Counted from the first letter of the stretch, positions 10,413 through 20,112 are shown. The stretch: 64,000 nt of DNA from CBDUEF01 sp018063485 (GCA_037045435.1 JBAOID010000001.1:10113-74112); one strand, 5' to 3'. Notes: generated by a model from the letters alone, not told the origin. A program made the numbers and translations.

Positions 10413-11160
10413 TCACGCCGGCACCCCGGCAATGCCGTCCTCGCTGGCGGCGACCAATTCCCGGCTATAGGCTTGAGTTCATCCGGCGGGCGACCAGATC
10501 TTGCCGCGTCATGGTCTCGACAACCTCAGACATCCGCATCACTGCAAGCCGGTCGCACATATAGGAAATGACTGCCAGATTGTGACTGACAATCACGAAG
10601 GTCAGTCCCAGTTCCGCCCGCAGCCGGTTGAGCAGGTTCAGCACTTCGGCCTGAATGGACACATCCAGCGCCGAGGTTGGCTCATCCAGCAACAGCACCT
10701 TTGGGTTCAATGCCAGCGCGCGGGCGATTGCCACCCGCTGACGCTGCCCACCGGAAAGCTCATGCGGAAAGCGGAACCGATGCGCCGCAGTCAGGCCGAT
10801 CAGTTCCAGCAACTCTACCGTGCGGCGTTCGGAATTGGGGATGCGGTTGATACGCATCACTTCGGCCAAAGCCTCACCCACCGGATAGCGCGGATGCAAC
10901 GAGGCATAGGGGTCTTGAAACACCATCTGAACGCGCGCAATCAGATTGCGGCGCGGGGTGCGGCGGGTGTCCAGCCCATCGACAAGGATCGAGCCGGACC
11001 AGTCAGGCACCAGACCCATCACCGCCCGCAGCACCGTTGATTTGCCGGAACCGGATTCGCCAACCAATCCAAAACTTTCGCCTGCGGCCACCTGAAAACT
11101 GGCGTTCTTCACCGCGGTTGCCTGCCCGAAACGCACCGTAAGGTTGTCAATCTGGATCAC
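10413..11160 (-). CDS. Peptide-type ABC transporter ATP-binding protein (second system), frameshifted at C-terminus
   Basis: ATPase of the second, minus-strand importer. Walker A GESGSGKSTVLRA, Q-loop FQDPYASLHPRYP, signature LSGGQRQR, Walker B LLLDEPTSALD and switch IVSHNLAVI are all present. The open frame stops early after ARRMNSSL. One extra T in TT at 10478-10479 (plus strand) is responsible: in the other frame the protein continues TQAYSRELVAASED to a stop at 10413-10415, like the usual HPY(S/T)RELLAAS tail. This is the last gene of its operon and converges on pepP. Confidence 0.85.
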
Positions 11161-11163
11161 TGG

Positions 11164-12009
11164 TCAGTCCTCGGCCCAAGCTGCCTGACGGTCAAGGACC
11201 GGCAAGGGTGTAAGCGGCCCGTCAATCGAGGGCAGGCAGGCAATCAGCCCGCGCGTATAGGGGTGTTGGGCCGCATGCAGATCATTGGCGCGAAGTTCTT
11301 CCACCACCCGCCCGGCATACATCACCAGAACCCGGTCGCAAAACCGCGACACCAGATTGAGATCGTGGCTGATCAGGATCAAGCCCATGCCGCGCCGCGT
11401 CACCAGCTCATCCATGATCGACAGCACCTGACCCTGCACCGTCACATCCAGCGCCGAGGTCGGCTCATCGGCGATCAGCAGATCTGGCTCACGCACCACC
11501 ATCATGGCGATCATCACCCGCTGGCCCATACCGCCAGAGAGTTCATGCGGGTAAAGATCGAACACCCGCTCGGGGTCACGGATTTGCACCGCCTCCAGCA
11601 TCGCAAGCGTCTGTTTGCGCGCTTCACGCGCTGTGATGCGGCTTGATCCGATGCGCAGGGCCTCCACAATCTGAAGCCCCACCCGCATGATCGGGTTCAA
11701 TGAGAACTTCGGGTCTTGCAACACCATCGCCATCCGCCCGCCCCGCAGCGCCCGACGGGTTCGGCCCGAAGCGGTCAAAAGGTCGATACCGTCAAACGAC
11801 AGCCGATCCGCCTGCATCCGCGCAGTATTGGGCAAAACCCCCATCAATGCGCGCCCTGACAGGCTTTTGCCGGAACCGGATTCGCCCACAATCCCCAGTT
11901 TTTCGCGGCCAAGGCTAAAGGACACGCCGCGCACTGCCGGGGACTCACCGCCGTCTTCGGTGGCAAAGGACACGCGCAGATTTTCAATACAGACAAGCGG
12001 CTCAGTCAT
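11164..12009 (-). CDS. Peptide-type ABC transporter ATP-binding protein (second system)
   Basis: A 281-residue ATPase with Walker A GESGSGKSLSGRALMG, Q-loop VLQDPKFSLNPIM, a signature reading LSGGMGQRVMIAMM and Walker B LLIADEPTSALDVT. The signature has Gly where Arg or Lys is usual (SGGMGQR), a variant seen in this subfamily. The C-terminal oligopeptide extension is short and lacks the Cys cluster of the DppD-like protein in the first system. The ATG shares a base with the stop of the upstream permease gene. Confidence 0.9.
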   Translation of the reverse strand: MTEPLVCIENLRVSFATEDGGESPAVRGVSFSLGREKLGIVGESGSGKSLSGRALMGVLPNTARMQADRLSFDGIDLLTASGRTRRALRGGRMAMVLQDPKFSLNPIMRVGLQIVEALRIGSSRITAREARKQTLAMLEAVQIRDPERVFDLYPHELSGGMGQRVMIAMMVVREPDLLIADEPTSALDVTVQGQVLSIMDELVTRRGMGLILISHDLNLVSRFCDRVLVMYAGRVVEELRANDLHAAQHPYTRGLIACLPSIDGPLTPLPVLDRQAAWAED

Positions 12010-12905
12010 CAGCGGATCCGCAAATGCGGGTCAAGCAGATCGCGCATCGCGTCCCCCAACAGGTTGAAACCCAGGCTCACGATGAAGATGGCAAAACCCG
12101 GCATGGTGGCCACCCACCATTGATCGAAGATGAACTTGCGCCCGGTTGAAATCATTGCACCCCATTCCGGCAAAGGCGGCTGCGCCCCAAGCCCGATGAA
12201 CCCAAGCCCGGCTGCCGTCAGAATGATGCCCGCCATGTCAAAGGTCATGCGCACGATCACCGATGACAGGCACATCGGCGCGATATGACGCAATACGATG
12301 CGCAACTCTGATGCGCCCGCCAGCCGCATGGCGCTGACAAAATCGGCATTGCGCACGATCAGCGATTCCGCCCGCGCCAGCCGCGCATAGGGTGGCCAGG
12401 CGGTCAGCGTGATCGCCAGAGCAGCGTTGACGATGCCCGGTCCCAAGGCTGCGACGAAAGCCAGTGCCAGCAGCAATTTTGGCACCGCCAGAAACACATC
12501 GGTTATGCGCATGAAAATACGGTCGATCCAGCCGCCATAAGTGCCGGCAACCGTGCCGATCAACAACCCGATTGGCGCCGAGGTGACAATGACCAACCCG
12601 ACGATCAACAGAGTCAGCCGCGACCCGTAGACGATGCGCGAATAGATGTCGCGCCCCAACTCATCGGCACCCAGCCAGAAGGCCGCGCCGGGTGGGCTAA
12701 GCCGCGCCGGCAGGTCGGGGGCGTAGGGCGAATGCGTGGCCAGCAGCGGCGCAAATATCGCGCATAGGATCAATGCGACGGTAATCGCCAGACCTAAAAC
12801 GCCCAACCGGTTGCGTAAGAAACGCCGCCAGAATCTTCCCAGTTCGGCCAGTTTGGCAGAGCGCATCTCACGCCCGGATTCAAGAGTATCGAATGTGTCT
12901 GTCAT
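12009..12905 (-). CDS. Peptide-type ABC transporter permease (DppC-like, second system)
   Basis: A 298-residue permease. A charged N-terminal tail is followed by the first helix (about residues 33-55), the segment SPPGAAFWLGADELGRDIYS that is characteristic of DppC subunits, and an EAA loop at NADFVSAMRLAGASELRIVL. It ends NLLGDAMRDLLDPHLRIR, the standard DppC tail. It pairs with the frameshifted DppB-like protein encoded nine bases upstream in the operon. Confidence 0.92.
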   Translation of the reverse strand: MTDTFDTLESGREMRSAKLAELGRFWRRFLRNRLGVLGLAITVALILCAIFAPLLATHSPYAPDLPARLSPPGAAFWLGADELGRDIYSRIVYGSRLTLLIVGLVIVTSAPIGLLIGTVAGTYGGWIDRIFMRITDVFLAVPKLLLALAFVAALGPGIVNAALAITLTAWPPYARLARAESLIVRNADFVSAMRLAGASELRIVLRHIAPMCLSSVIVRMTFDMAGIILTAAGLGFIGLGAQPPLPEWGAMISTGRKFIFDQWWVATMPGFAIFIVSLGFNLLGDAMRDLLDPHLRIR

Positions 12906-12914
12906 CCCGGCACC

Positions 12915-13954
12915 CTAATGTGAACGCGGATCGAGCGCACGATACAGCACATCCGACAGCATGTTGAGAAAGACGAAGATCGCGCCAACCAATAGCGTTC
13001 CGCCCAGAACAGCGTTCATATCGGCGGAAAACAGCGATGAGGCGATATAGTTGCCGATACCTGGCCAGGCAAAAACCGTCTCAATCAGCACTGAGCCTTC
13101 CAAGAGACCGCCATAGGACAGCGCTACAATCGTCACCAAAGGAATGGCAGCGTTGCGCAGCGCGTGGCCCATCACGACGCGAAATTCGCTGGCACCCTTG
13201 ACCCGCGCCGTCAGCACGTATTCCTGGCTGAGTTGCTCCAGCATCACCGAGCGCGTCATGCGGCTGATATAGGCCAGACTGTAGTAGCCCAGCAGGATCG
13301 CAGGCAGCATGATATGCCCGACGGCATTCCAGAACACGTCCCATTCCCCGGCCATGGCACTATCCAACCAGGATAAGACCGGTCACCGGGGGCACGATGC
13401 CGTCAAAATAAATATCCAGCCGTCCCAGGTCCGCCTACCCAGTCCAGTTTGGCGTAAAAGACGAACAGGCCCACCAGCGCCAGCCAGAAAATCGGCACCG
13501 AATAGCCAATCAGTCCGATGATGCGGATGATGTGATCCACCCAGGTGTCGTGGCGATAGGCCGCCAGCACGCCCGCAGGCACACCGGTGATCACGCCCAG
13601 CAGCAATCCGATGGTTGCCAGTTCCAGCGTCGCCGGAAAAAAGGCAATGATGTCGGTCAGCACCGGGCGTGTGGTGACAAAGGATGTGCCGAAATCACCG
13701 TTGAGGGTTCGCCAAAGGTATTCGCCGAACTGGACGATCACCGGCTTGTCCAGACCCAACTCCAGAAACACCCGCTGATAGACATCCTCGGGGGCTTTGG
13801 CCCCGACGATCGCCGCAACCGGGTCGATTGGCACCACCCTGCCGATGAAGAATGTAAGGGCTACCAACCCCAGAAAGGTAATTGCCACTGTCAGGCCCAA
13901 AGACCCGATCAGTTGAACAAAGTTCACGATCTTCTTTTTGGTATTTTTCGCCAC
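12915..13954 (-). CDS. Peptide-type ABC transporter permease (DppB-like, second system), two frameshifts
   Basis: First permease of the second importer. I place the start at GTG 13954 (V/MAKNTKKKIVNFVQ), because the longer frame runs into the intercistronic hairpin. The family segment PIDPVAAIVGAKAPEDVYQ follows helix 1. Two single-base insertions disrupt the middle: one at 13423 (WVGGPG then RLDIYFDG in the next frame) and one in CC at 13364-13365 (GLILV then DSAMAGEWDVFW). Both sides match DppB throughout, including the EAA loop EYVLTARVKGASEFRVVMGH. Corrected length is about 346 residues. Confidence 0.85.
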
Positions 13955-13979
13955 GTATGATCCGCCGCCAAGGGAAGTC

Positions 13980-14003
13980 CGGGGGCCGTGAGACCGGCCC
14001 CCG
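13980..14003 (-). promoter_or_regulatory. Intercistronic GC hairpin after the second receptor gene
   Basis: A perfect 9-bp stem (CGGGGGCCG at 13980-13988, CGGCCCCCG at 13995-14003) with a 6-base loop lies between the receptor and the DppB-like gene on the minus strand. There is no T-run. It occupies the same place as the stem-loop in the first importer operon, so a role in setting receptor excess is plausible. Confidence 0.55.
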
Positions 14004-14013
14004 AGCCATGGAT

Positions 14014-15606
14014 TTACTGGTCTTTCGTAACTGCCCAATACCGGTCGTCGGCAAAGGTGCTGCCCAAGACCACACCCTTGACATCAGTGCGCACACCCAC
14101 GGCCCGCTTTTCCTGGAACATGTAGATGAAAGGCGAGACGGCGGTATGTTCGCGCTGAATGTCCTCATACATCTTCTGGCGGGTTGCCGTATCGCGTTCG
14201 CGCACGGCGGCCATTGTTGCCTTGGAGATTTCGTCATTGGTCCAGCCAAAGCGGTCGGCAAGGCCGGGGGATTTATCGGGCGCATCTGCGGCGCTTACCG
14301 CAAAGGCCTTGGCGTTGGAATGTGGGTCGGGATAGTCCGGTCCCCAAAGGCCCAGCCAGATGTCCAGATCCGAATTGCGATAACGGGTCAGCCATTGTTT
14401 GCCATCAACAACTTCAAGGTTCAGCGTGATCCCTGCCGAAGCCATTGTCGCCTGAATTGCCTGTGCGAAATCCGTATAGGGCGGAGAGTTCCACACCACC
14501 ATGTTGAAGGTGGTATCGCCCGTCACACCAGCTTCGGCCAGCAGTGCTTTGGCCTTTTCCAGATCATATTTGTAGGGGTTGTAATCGAGCGCGCCCAGGA
14601 AGCCGCGCGGAATCATGGTCTGGTGAACTTCCATCGTTCCGCGTGAGATCGTGTCGACAATGCCTTGATAATCGACCAGATATTTCATTGCCTCACGGAA
14701 TTTTTCATTGCCGAGCAAGCCGTTCCGGGTGTTCAGGCCCATGTAGTAAATCGTGCCCGAAAGCCCCGACAAGGTGGTGATGTCGGCATCTGCGGCCAGG
14801 GCATCATGGTCATCGGGCGACAGTTTGTTCGCGATGTCGATGTCGCCTTTTTCCAGCAACAAACGCTGTGCAGCGCTTTCAGCGACATGACGCAGCACGA
14901 TGCGCTTCAGTGTCGGCATTGTGCCCCAGAAATTATCGTTGCGGGTCAGCGTGATGCTTTCTTTCGGCGCCCATTTGGTCAGAACAAACGGACCAGACCC
15001 TGCGGAATTCTCGGCTTTCAGCCAGGCATTGCCGAAATCGCCATTCACCTCATGTGCCTTCACCGTTTCAGAATCGACGATCGCGCCGACATAGGACGAC
15101 AGACAATAGAGAAAGAAACTTGGCGCATAGGCTTCGCCGATTTTCACCACCAGAGTGTCATCGTCGGCAGCCTTGATCCACTCATCCGCATTTTCCGGCG
15201 TAAAGCCGAACTGCGTGATGATGAACGCTGAACGTGAGTTCATCTTTACGATGCGGCGCAGTGAATATTCCGCATCATGTGCCGTCACCTGATTGCCGGA
15301 TGCAAATTTGGCATCCCGGTTCATCAGGAAGGTGAAGGTCACACCATCCTCGGCCACCGTCCAGCTTTTTGCCAAAACGCCGATAATCTGCGACGGGTCT
15401 TTCGGGTCAAAGCTGACCAGAGGCTGATAGACCTGATTGGTGGTCAATACGCCACCGATCTCGCTGACCTCATGCGGATCAAGCGTGATCACATCATCAA
15501 TGGCATCGGCCACGACAAGTGTGTCCTTGGGGGTTTTCGCCACCGCAACGGACATGGATAGCGCCACTCCGAGTATTGCGGTTGCAATGAGCCGTTTCAG
15601 TTGCAT
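14014..15606 (-). CDS. Peptide-type ABC transporter substrate-binding protein (second system)
   Basis: Periplasmic receptor of the SBP_bac_5 family, 530 residues from ATG 15606, which has GGAGGA eight bases upstream and is preferred over ATG 15618. Signal peptide MQLKRLIATAILGVALSMS...VAVA. Family landmarks are LDPHEVSEIGGVLTTNQVYQ, the segment VAEDGVTFTFLMNRDAKFASG and QMVV-type NMVVWNSPPY. The gene is intact. The ligand is not predictable; family members bind di- and oligopeptides, opines or nickel. Confidence 0.92.
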   Translation of the reverse strand: MQLKRLIATAILGVALSMSVAVAKTPKDTLVVADAIDDVITLDPHEVSEIGGVLTTNQVYQPLVSFDPKDPSQIIGVLAKSWTVAEDGVTFTFLMNRDAKFASGNQVTAHDAEYSLRRIVKMNSRSAFIITQFGFTPENADEWIKAADDDTLVVKIGEAYAPSFFLYCLSSYVGAIVDSETVKAHEVNGDFGNAWLKAENSAGSGPFVLTKWAPKESITLTRNDNFWGTMPTLKRIVLRHVAESAAQRLLLEKGDIDIANKLSPDDHDALAADADITTLSGLSGTIYYMGLNTRNGLLGNEKFREAMKYLVDYQGIVDTISRGTMEVHQTMIPRGFLGALDYNPYKYDLEKAKALLAEAGVTGDTTFNMVVWNSPPYTDFAQAIQATMASAGITLNLEVVDGKQWLTRYRNSDLDIWLGLWGPDYPDPHSNAKAFAVSAADAPDKSPGLADRFGWTNDEISKATMAAVRERDTATRQKMYEDIQREHTAVSPFIYMFQEKRAVGVRTDVKGVVLGSTFADDRYWAVTKDQ

Positions 15607-15707
15607 TCCATCCTCCATGAAGAAAAGTGAGTTCCTGCCCCGGTTGGCTCCGGGTTGTTTTATAAGCTGTGATTTCCTTGGTTGCGAAGCGCAGCTTGGC
15701 CAGGAAA

Positions 15708-16199
15708 TCAGGCTGTATCAGTTTCGGGAAACAGGAAGATCAGCGCAGCATAGGGCAGCAAGGCCTTGACCGTCGCAATCCGAGCTTCGGTAAAATGCCC
15801 CTCAGGTGCCAGCATGTTGATCGTCCCTGCCACGCGGCCGCCAATAATGATGGGAAACGAGCCACTGGCCCCATAACCGGCAGCTTCGATTGCGGCAGCC
15901 TCGGTCAGGTAATGCGCCAAACCGGCTTTGCCATCGGCAAGCACGGGCTGTTTTTCTTCCATGATCTTGCGGCACCATGGATCGGCAGGGTTAAGCGGCT
16001 CGTTGCTGCCGCTTGGGAACATCCGCGCGTTACTGCTGCCAATACGCTTCACCATGGTCTGATCGGTCGAAACGGCCAGCAAGGTGGCATCCATGACAGA
16101 GGGCAGGCCGCAAAACAGGTGGATCAACTCATCCAGCAAATTGGCCCTGCCACGGGCCATGGCATCATTGATCCTTGCGGCGGTGGTCTGGTCGATCAT
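15708..16199 (-). CDS. Small GAF-domain protein, possible ligand sensor
   Basis: A 163-residue protein from ATG 16199, which has AGGAG just upstream. The fold pattern is that of one GAF domain: helical start, then PSVMDATLLAVSTDQTMVKRIG, a middle with DPWCRKIMEEKQPVLADG, and a closing ASGSFPIIIGGRVAGTINML strand pair and helix. No kinase, cyclase or DNA-binding part is attached. It sits between the XRE-cupin regulator and the receptor gene, so it may sense the transported compound or a derivative. That role is inference from context. Confidence 0.75.
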   Translation of the reverse strand: MIDQTTAARINDAMARGRANLLDELIHLFCGLPSVMDATLLAVSTDQTMVKRIGSSNARMFPSGSNEPLNPADPWCRKIMEEKQPVLADGKAGLAHYLTEAAAIEAAGYGASGSFPIIIGGRVAGTINMLAPEGHFTEARIATVKALLPYAALIFLFPETDTA

Positions 16200-16201
16200 T
16201 T

Positions 16202-16829
16202 CTACTCCTGAAAAAGCCGCATGGTGCCAACCCACAGCTCTGTTGCCGGGATGGGGCCTTCGTTGCGGGATCTGTGAGGATGGTCTGATTGAAAGTGCAG
16301 CGTATCACCGGTTTTCAGGTGATAGGTGACGCCGTCAACATCATAGATCATTTCACCGCTGAGAATATAAAGGAACTCTTCGCCTTCGTGGACCATGACT
16401 TCCGAGACGAAGCCGGGCGGAACATGGGTGATACAGGCATTCAGTTTGGCGTCTGGAAAGCCACGTTCGAGAAACTCATACACACGATCAGGATTGCCGA
16501 CGCGATAAAGCGAACGCTCGCCAATATGGCTGACGATTTCATGGGTGCGTCTTGGGGCGTTCTTGCAAGAAAAGATCAACCGGCGCATCCAGCGCGCGCG
16601 CAACGCTGCACAGCGAAGCAAGGGATGGCAGCGAGATATTGCGCTCGATCTGTGAAATGAAGCCAACGGTAAGACCAATTTCGTTTGCAACCTGTTGCAT
16701 GGTCTTCCCGATAACTTTACGCCTTTGCCGAATGCGCTCTCCCAAAGTCAAGGGCGCGGCGGGCGGCGCGGGCGTTTGCAGATCGGCAGGCGTCAAGGCT
16801 TTCGTTTTGCGCCTTTGCGCCATAGCCAT
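16202..16829 (-). CDS. XRE-family regulator with C-terminal cupin domain, frameshifted
   Basis: Residues about 27-85 form a lambda-repressor-like helix-turn-helix (LGERIRQRRKVIGKTMQQVA, then NEIGLTVGFISQIERN). The C-terminal half is a cupin sensor (GEEFLYILSGEMIYDVDGV, then YHLKTGDTLHFQSDHPHRSRN). One extra G in GGG at 16543-16545 splits them: LFLQERPKTH continues as HEIVSHIGERSLYRVG in the next frame. Corrected length is about 208 residues, the usual size for this class, which commonly represses polyamine, amino-acid or peptide genes. It is the first gene of the minus-strand transporter operon and probably autoregulates through the palindrome upstream. Confidence 0.85.
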
Positions 16830-16881
16830 TTGACCTTTCTGGCAAGATGTTCGGCTATACTGAAAGGCAAAATCCGCCGGC

Positions 16882-16903
16882 TGTCAAGTTTAGTTTCACT
16901 AAA
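16882..16903 (-). promoter_or_regulatory. Candidate XRE-cupin operator with adjoining -35 box
   Basis: An inverted repeat, TTTAG at 16889-16893 and CTAAA at 16899-16903 around TTTCA, lies about 60 bases upstream of the regulator's start. On the minus strand it abuts a perfect TTGACA (16887-16882), a -35 candidate; no good -10 is found at standard spacing, only AGTATA about 20 bases on. A/T palindromes of this kind are typical sites of XRE-cupin repressors. Binding is inferred. Confidence 0.5.
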
Positions 16904-17476
16904 AATATCAATCAACGGATCTGTCCCTGGCAGTCAAGCACGGCCTCTGAACCAGACCAAAGACCAGTTTGCGATCAACCCCTTGGGCGATGGCAGGCAA
17001 GACAGCCAGGGTCGGCTCGGGCAGGCAGGTGGCATTGCAGTGCAATCAACGCAGCAGCCAGAGGATCGCCAAAAGCCGAACTGGCCGTCGAGACTCGTCG
17101 GCGACATCTGTGCCGGGTGAATGCACTGCGCGCCCTAAGACAGGGCGACGAAGGGATTACTGGAAGGATATCGGAATTTGCAAAGGGTAGCCGATCTGGC
17201 CGAACCGGCTATTCCTGACTCGCCAAGTCAGCCGGAATCGCGCGACCTGAGCACAGGTGGCATGGGTCATCACCCACCCGGATCACAGTGTAGCCGTGAA
17301 ACCATGGGTCATTGCGACGTTGTGTGGGCGGATGTGCAAAGACGAAGGGGGGGCTCAAATGAGAGCCGGCGAAACGGATCTGGCAGGGGCTTTCGAAAAC
17401 GGCTAACGGCCACAGGTCAAGCGTTGCCCTGATGGTGTGGCGGGGGTAGAAGCGGGCAACTGGGAAAGGTGCTGAC
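16904..17476. other. Gene-poor intergenic region upstream of gpmI
   Basis: I see no supported gene or RNA in about 570 bases. Short frames on both strands lack ribosome sites and family resemblance. Structure present: a small hairpin CGCCCT/AGGGCG near 17129-17145, a hairpin with CTGACT/AGTCAG arms near 17214-17230, and a 10-base direct repeat CATGGGTCAT at 17261-17270 and 17303-17312. I looked for conserved motifs of RNase P RNA, SRP RNA and tmRNA and did not find them. It should contain the gpmI promoter. Confidence 0.4.
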
Positions 17477-18999
17477 ATGAGCCGCAAGCCTGTTGTTTTG
17501 TGTATTCTTGACGGTTGGGGGATCAATCCCAACCCCGCCGTATCAGCCCCGGCCCAGGCAAATGTGCCGAATTTCAACAGGATCTGGGCAGAATGTCCAC
17601 ATGCCACGCTAACCACCTTTGGCCCCGATGTTGGCCTGCCCACCGGGCAGATGGGCAATTCCGAGGTGGGCCATACCAATATCGGCGCGGGCCGGGTGGT
17701 GGCGATGGATCTGGGCGCGATTGATCTGGCGATCGAGGATGGGACTTTCGCCGCAAAACGCGCAGCTTTTGGCGTTTTGCGCAAAGTTGCGGGCCACGGG
17801 AGGCGTGGCGCATCTGATGGGCGTGGTGTCGGATGGCGGGGTGCATGGGCATCTGACGCATGTGATTGCCGCAGCACGGGCGATTGTGGCGCAGGGGGTT
17901 GCGGTTGCGCTTCATGCGATCACCGACGGGCGCGATGTGGCGCCTTCATCTGCAGCAGAGTTCGTGGCGCGGTTGCTGGTGCAACTGCCTGAAGGCGCAT
18001 CTGTGGCCACCGTGATCGGGCGCTATTGGGCGATGGACCGCGATACGCGCTGGGAGCGGGTGGAGCGGGCGTATGATGCGATCATGTTCGGCAAGGGTGC
18101 GGCAGTTTGAAACGCCGGGGGCGGCGGTGGCGGCCTCTTATGCCAAGGGCGAGACGGATGAGTTTCTGGCCCCTTCGGTGATTGGCGGCTACACCGGTGC
18201 CAGGGATGGCGACGGGTTTTTCTGCCTGAATTTCCGATCCGATCGCGCCCGTGAAATCATGGCGGCGCTGGCCGATCCGGGGTTTTGTGGCTTTGCGGTG
18301 CCGGGGCGGGCGACCTGGGGCGCGCTGCTCGGGATGGTGGAATATTCGACGGCGCATAATTCATTTATGGCGACGGCTTATCCGAAACGATCACTCCCAA
18401 ATACCATTGGGGAATGGGTGGCCAAAAACGGGCTGACGCAATTTCGGTTGGCGGAAACCGAGAAATATCCTCATGTTACCTTTTTCCTGAACGGCGGGCG
18501 GGAAGAGCCGTTTGCCGGTGAAGATCGCGCGATGCCGAAATCGCCAAAGGTTGCGACCTATGATTTGCAGCCCGAAATGTCGGCGGGCGAGGTTTCGGAT
18601 GAACTGGTTGCGGCGATCAGGCGCGGCTATGATCTGATCGTGGTGAATTTCGCCAATCCCGACATGGTTGGCCATACCGGCAGTCTGCCCGCAGCGATCA
18701 AGGCCTGTGAGGCCGTGGATAAGGGCTTGGGCCGTGCGCTGCTGGCGCTGGCCGAGGCGGGCGGCGCGATGATCGTGACGGCGGACCATGGCAATTGCGA
18801 GTTGATGGTCGATCCGGTGACCGGCGGGCCGCATACGGCGCATACGACCAATCCGGTGCCGGTGATTTTGGTGGGTGGCCCTGCGGGCGCGGTGTTGCGC
18901 AAGGGCGGGCGGTTGGCGGATTTGTCGCCGACTTTGCTGGCTTTGATGGGGGTGGAACAGCCGCCCGAGATGACCGGGCGGAGCCTGATGCTGCCATGA
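17477..18999 (+). CDS. gpmI: 2,3-bisphosphoglycerate-independent phosphoglycerate mutase, two frameshifts
   Basis: Glycolytic enzyme interconverting 3- and 2-phosphoglycerate, a two-manganese enzyme of the alkaline phosphatase superfamily. The first metal Asp is in LCILDGWG, the nucleophile Ser in MGNSEVGHTNIGAGR. GGVHGHLTHVI, AITDGRDVAP, NFANPDMVGHTG and TADHGNCE supply the remaining active-site residues. One extra A in AAAA at 17755-17758 and one extra G at 18101-18102 break the frame. Corrected length is about 507 residues, as expected. The last codons overlap the next gene. Confidence 0.9.
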
Positions 19000-20108
19000 T
19001 CCGCGCGCTGGCTTTTGCCCTGATGTTGACGGCACAAACGGCTTTGGCCGGGGTTGCCGATGATGCGGCGCAGGCCTCAAGCGATTTGCAGGCGGCGGTG
19101 GTGGATTTGCAGGCGGCGACGCAATCCAAAGACCGGGTGGCAGCGCTGACCAAGACGATCAAGGCGTATGAAACGGGTCTGGGCGCGCTGCGCGAGGCTT
19201 TGCGGCAGGCCGAATTGCGTGAGGCGGAGTTGACGCTGCAATTTCAGGCCAAGCGCGACCGGGTGGCACAGCTTTTGGGGGTTCTGAGCCGGATCGAGGC
19301 CGAACCGGGGCCCTTGTTGCTGCTGCATCCATCGGGGCCTTTGGGAACCGTGCGGGCGGGAATGCTGCTGGCCGATGTCACCCCGGCCTTGCAGGCCGAA
19401 GCCAATCTGTTGAAGGCGCAGTTGACGGAATTGGCGGGGTTGCGATCCTTGCAAGAACAGGCGGGCAAGACGCTGGGCGCGGGCTTGAAGGCAGCGCAGG
19501 AGGCGCGCTCGGCGCTGTCGACCGCGATTTCTGAACGCACCGAATTGCCGCGCCGCTTTACCGAAGACCCCGATGTTTTACGCGGATTGCTGGAAAGCGC
19601 CGATACGCTGGAGGCCTTTGCGGCGGGGCTGACGATGGATGATACCGGCTCGCGCAGCTTTGAAGATGCCAAGGGCAAACTCGATCTGCCGGTGCTGGGC
19701 AGTCTGTTGCTTGGCCCCGACGAAACCGATGCCAAAGGGGTGACGCGGCCCGGTCTGGTGCTGGCCACAAGGGCAGGGGCGTTGGTCACCAGCCCCTGGG
19801 CGGCAACCATCCGCTATCGCGGCCCGCTGTTGAACTACGGAAATGTGATGATACTTGAGCCGGGCGGCGGCTATCTTATGGTTCTCGCGGGCCTCGATCA
19901 GGTTTATGGCGAGGTGGGAGAAGTGGTTGCGCTTGGCGCTCCGCTAGGTCTTATGGGCGGAACCGAGGCGGCCCTGGCCGATTTCGCAAGCCTTGCAAAT
20001 GACACTGGCGCACGCGAGACGGAAACGCTTTATGTGGAACTGAGACAAGGAGCCGAGCCGGTGAACCCGATGGCGTGGTTTGCGGCAACGGCCGGAGCAG
20101 GGGAATGA
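18996..20108 (+). CDS. EnvC-like murein hydrolase activator (degenerate LytM/M23)
   Basis: A 370-residue periplasmic protein from ATG 18996, overlapping the gpmI stop. A signal peptide (MIRALAFALMLTAQTALAG) is followed by a long coiled-coil region (about residues 22-215) and a C-terminal peptidase M23/LytM fold (about 245-365). The M23 metal ligands are missing: where active enzymes have HxxxD and HxH, this has GLVLATRAGALV and ETLYVELRQ. EnvC in other bacteria is likewise inactive and activates amidases at the septum. The gene lies next to ctpA, as in many alphaproteobacteria. Confidence 0.82.
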   Translation: MIRALAFALMLTAQTALAGVADDAAQASSDLQAAVVDLQAATQSKDRVAALTKTIKAYETGLGALREALRQAELREAELTLQFQAKRDRVAQLLGVLSRIEAEPGPLLLLHPSGPLGTVRAGMLLADVTPALQAEANLLKAQLTELAGLRSLQEQAGKTLGAGLKAAQEARSALSTAISERTELPRRFTEDPDVLRGLLESADTLEAFAAGLTMDDTGSRSFEDAKGKLDLPVLGSLLLGPDETDAKGVTRPGLVLATRAGALVTSPWAATIRYRGPLLNYGNVMILEPGGGYLMVLAGLDQVYGEVGEVVALGAPLGLMGGTEAALADFASLANDTGARETETLYVELRQGAEPVNPMAWFAATAGAGE

Positions 20109-20112
20109 AGGA

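Noticed and set aside
16904..17476. RNase P RNA, SRP RNA or tmRNA upstream of gpmI
   Set aside because: The conserved core motifs of these RNAs were not found on either strand.
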